From: CBDDLD01 sp965230605
GTDB lineage: Bacteria > Bacteroidota > Bacteroidia > Flavobacteriales > Flavobacteriaceae
Reading direction: 5' to 3'
NCBI GenBank assembly: GCA_965230605.1
Contig: CBDDLD010000004.1
Coordinates: 1,426,001-1,490,000 of the forward strand
Length of the DNA: 64,000 bases
Shown piece after piece: positions 63,655 to 64,000 of the stretch. The position numbers were made by a program, and so were the translations under genes. Within the stretch, counting starts at the first letter, position 1. Every line of letters begins with the position of its first letter. Below the pieces are notes generated by a model, which saw nothing but the letters and a program-made list of their open reading frames with translations, searched no databases and was not told the DNA's origin.

Positions 63655-63689
63655 TGCAACCATGTTGCATTAATAGTATTGCAAATATA
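63655..63689 (-). promoter_or_regulatory. Candidate promoter and operator of ABC operon
   Basis: The minus strand has TATATTTG (63682-63689), a match to TAnnTTTG. Overlapping and just downstream are three TTGCA-type elements: TTGCAAA (63679-63685), GTTGCAT (63664-63670) and TTGCAAC (63654-63660). TGCAAC-CAT-GTTGCA (63655-63669) is a perfect 6-3-6 inverted repeat. Overlap with the expected start of transcription suggests repression, perhaps by a Fur/Zur-type regulator; this is inference. Confidence 0.45.
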
Positions 63690-63784
63690 TTGTTTATAAG
63701 TAGCATCAGTAACTTTTAAGAAAATTTAACTAGAAAAAACTAAAAAATCGCCTTTGTTAAAATCCAGATATGCGTTGTTAACTT

Positions 63785-64000
63785 CTAATTCTTATCAATT
63801 ATTAATGCAGGTAAGTTTAATGTTTTGTACATATTGTTATATGCATTCATCTCCGTATTTATAATAGCATCTCGTTCGTTTTTATATACTTGCCAATCAT
63901 CCATTAAATCTTTAAAGCGCTCTTTAGCACCTTGAGTAACTTTTGGATCTGCTTGATCGATATAACCTGAAAGTTGAATGAGCTGCGCATTGAGCTTATT
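63785..64000 (-). CDS. C-terminus of a large protein (partial)
   Basis: An open frame on the minus strand enters from the right edge and stops at 63785 (TAG), giving 71 residues. The sequence is helical and charged, with SGYIDQADPKVTQGAKERF and ending near NLPALIIDKN. This resembles the C-terminal helical tail of BNR/VPS10-like secreted repeat proteins of Flavobacteria, but the N-terminal part is outside the window and the assignment is weak. About 155 bases separate it from the ABC operon; no terminator is evident. Confidence 0.6.
   Translation of the reverse strand, partial: NKLNAQLIQLSGYIDQADPKVTQGAKERFKDLMDDWQVYKNERDAIINTEMNAYNNMYKTLNLPALIIDKN

Overview
The window looks like a chromosomal segment of a marine-type member of the Flavobacteriaceae (Bacteroidota). 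The evidence is AT-rich DNA, TAnnTTTG-type -7 boxes (clearest in front of rnpB), type IX secretion (T9SS) C-terminal sorting domains of both type A and type B, a PorP/SprF-like protein beside a giant surface protein, and typical family proteins (DUF3822 next to rsmD, DUF4369-TlpA lipoprotein, DUF3052). No phage, insertion sequence, CRISPR array, tRNA or rRNA was seen.

Layout. (1) 1-11111, minus strand: a small secreted beta-rich protein, a 3323-residue adhesin (vWA domain, SprB-like repeats, long arrays of HYR-like domains, type B sorting domain) and a PorP/SprF-like protein cut by the window edge. (2) 11462-14910: a polyphosphate operon (SixA-like phosphatase, Ppk1, Ppx/GppA). (3) 15008-20946: a beta-barrel protein, then dnaX-lipoprotein-miaE, the RNase P RNA gene rnpB, and a membrane protein-DUF3822-rsmD operon whose last codons overlap the 3' strand of rnpB helix P1. 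(4) 21097-26296: a RecD-like helicase, then an envelope cluster with kdsB, a HAD phosphatase, a CAT-like acyltransferase, a KdnB-like Kdo 8-oxidase and a PlsC-like acyltransferase. This suggests 8-amino-Kdo lipopolysaccharide, although no kdnA is present. (5) 26300-35859: housekeeping and metabolic genes (yebC, pterin dehydratase, gcvT, bifunctional NAD(P)HX repair enzyme, TlpA-like lipoprotein, hutH).

(6) 36264-45332: a second giant secreted protein (up to 3022 residues) built of many cysteine-containing HYR-like modules, with a lamin-tail-like domain and a type A sorting domain. A 36-bp direct repeat pair and a hairpin lie upstream. (7) 45463-56751: clpC, gyrA, a TPR protein, an NlpC/P60 peptidase, a thiolase and a PgpH-like 7TM-HD phosphodiesterase. 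(8) 56782-61119: two tandem paralogous secreted proteins of unknown function, a methyltransferase, a lipoprotein hydrolase and a GNAT acetyltransferase. (9) 61154-63628: an ABC ATPase-permease-small secreted protein operon. Its FtsX/MacB-like permease carries a roughly 93-residue His/Asp/Glu tract encoded partly by a 54-bp minisatellite, and its promoter overlaps a TTGCAA-type dyad. A metal-linked (probably zinc) role is inferred. The window ends in the C-terminus of another gene.

The most interesting parts are the near-perfect 249-bp repeat array of the first adhesin, with its nested 2250-bp duplication and mosaic silent variation; the histidine-rich ABC permease with its candidate operator; the KdnB-like gene next to kdsB; and the rnpB/rsmD overlap. 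No wholly new system could be demonstrated from sequence alone.
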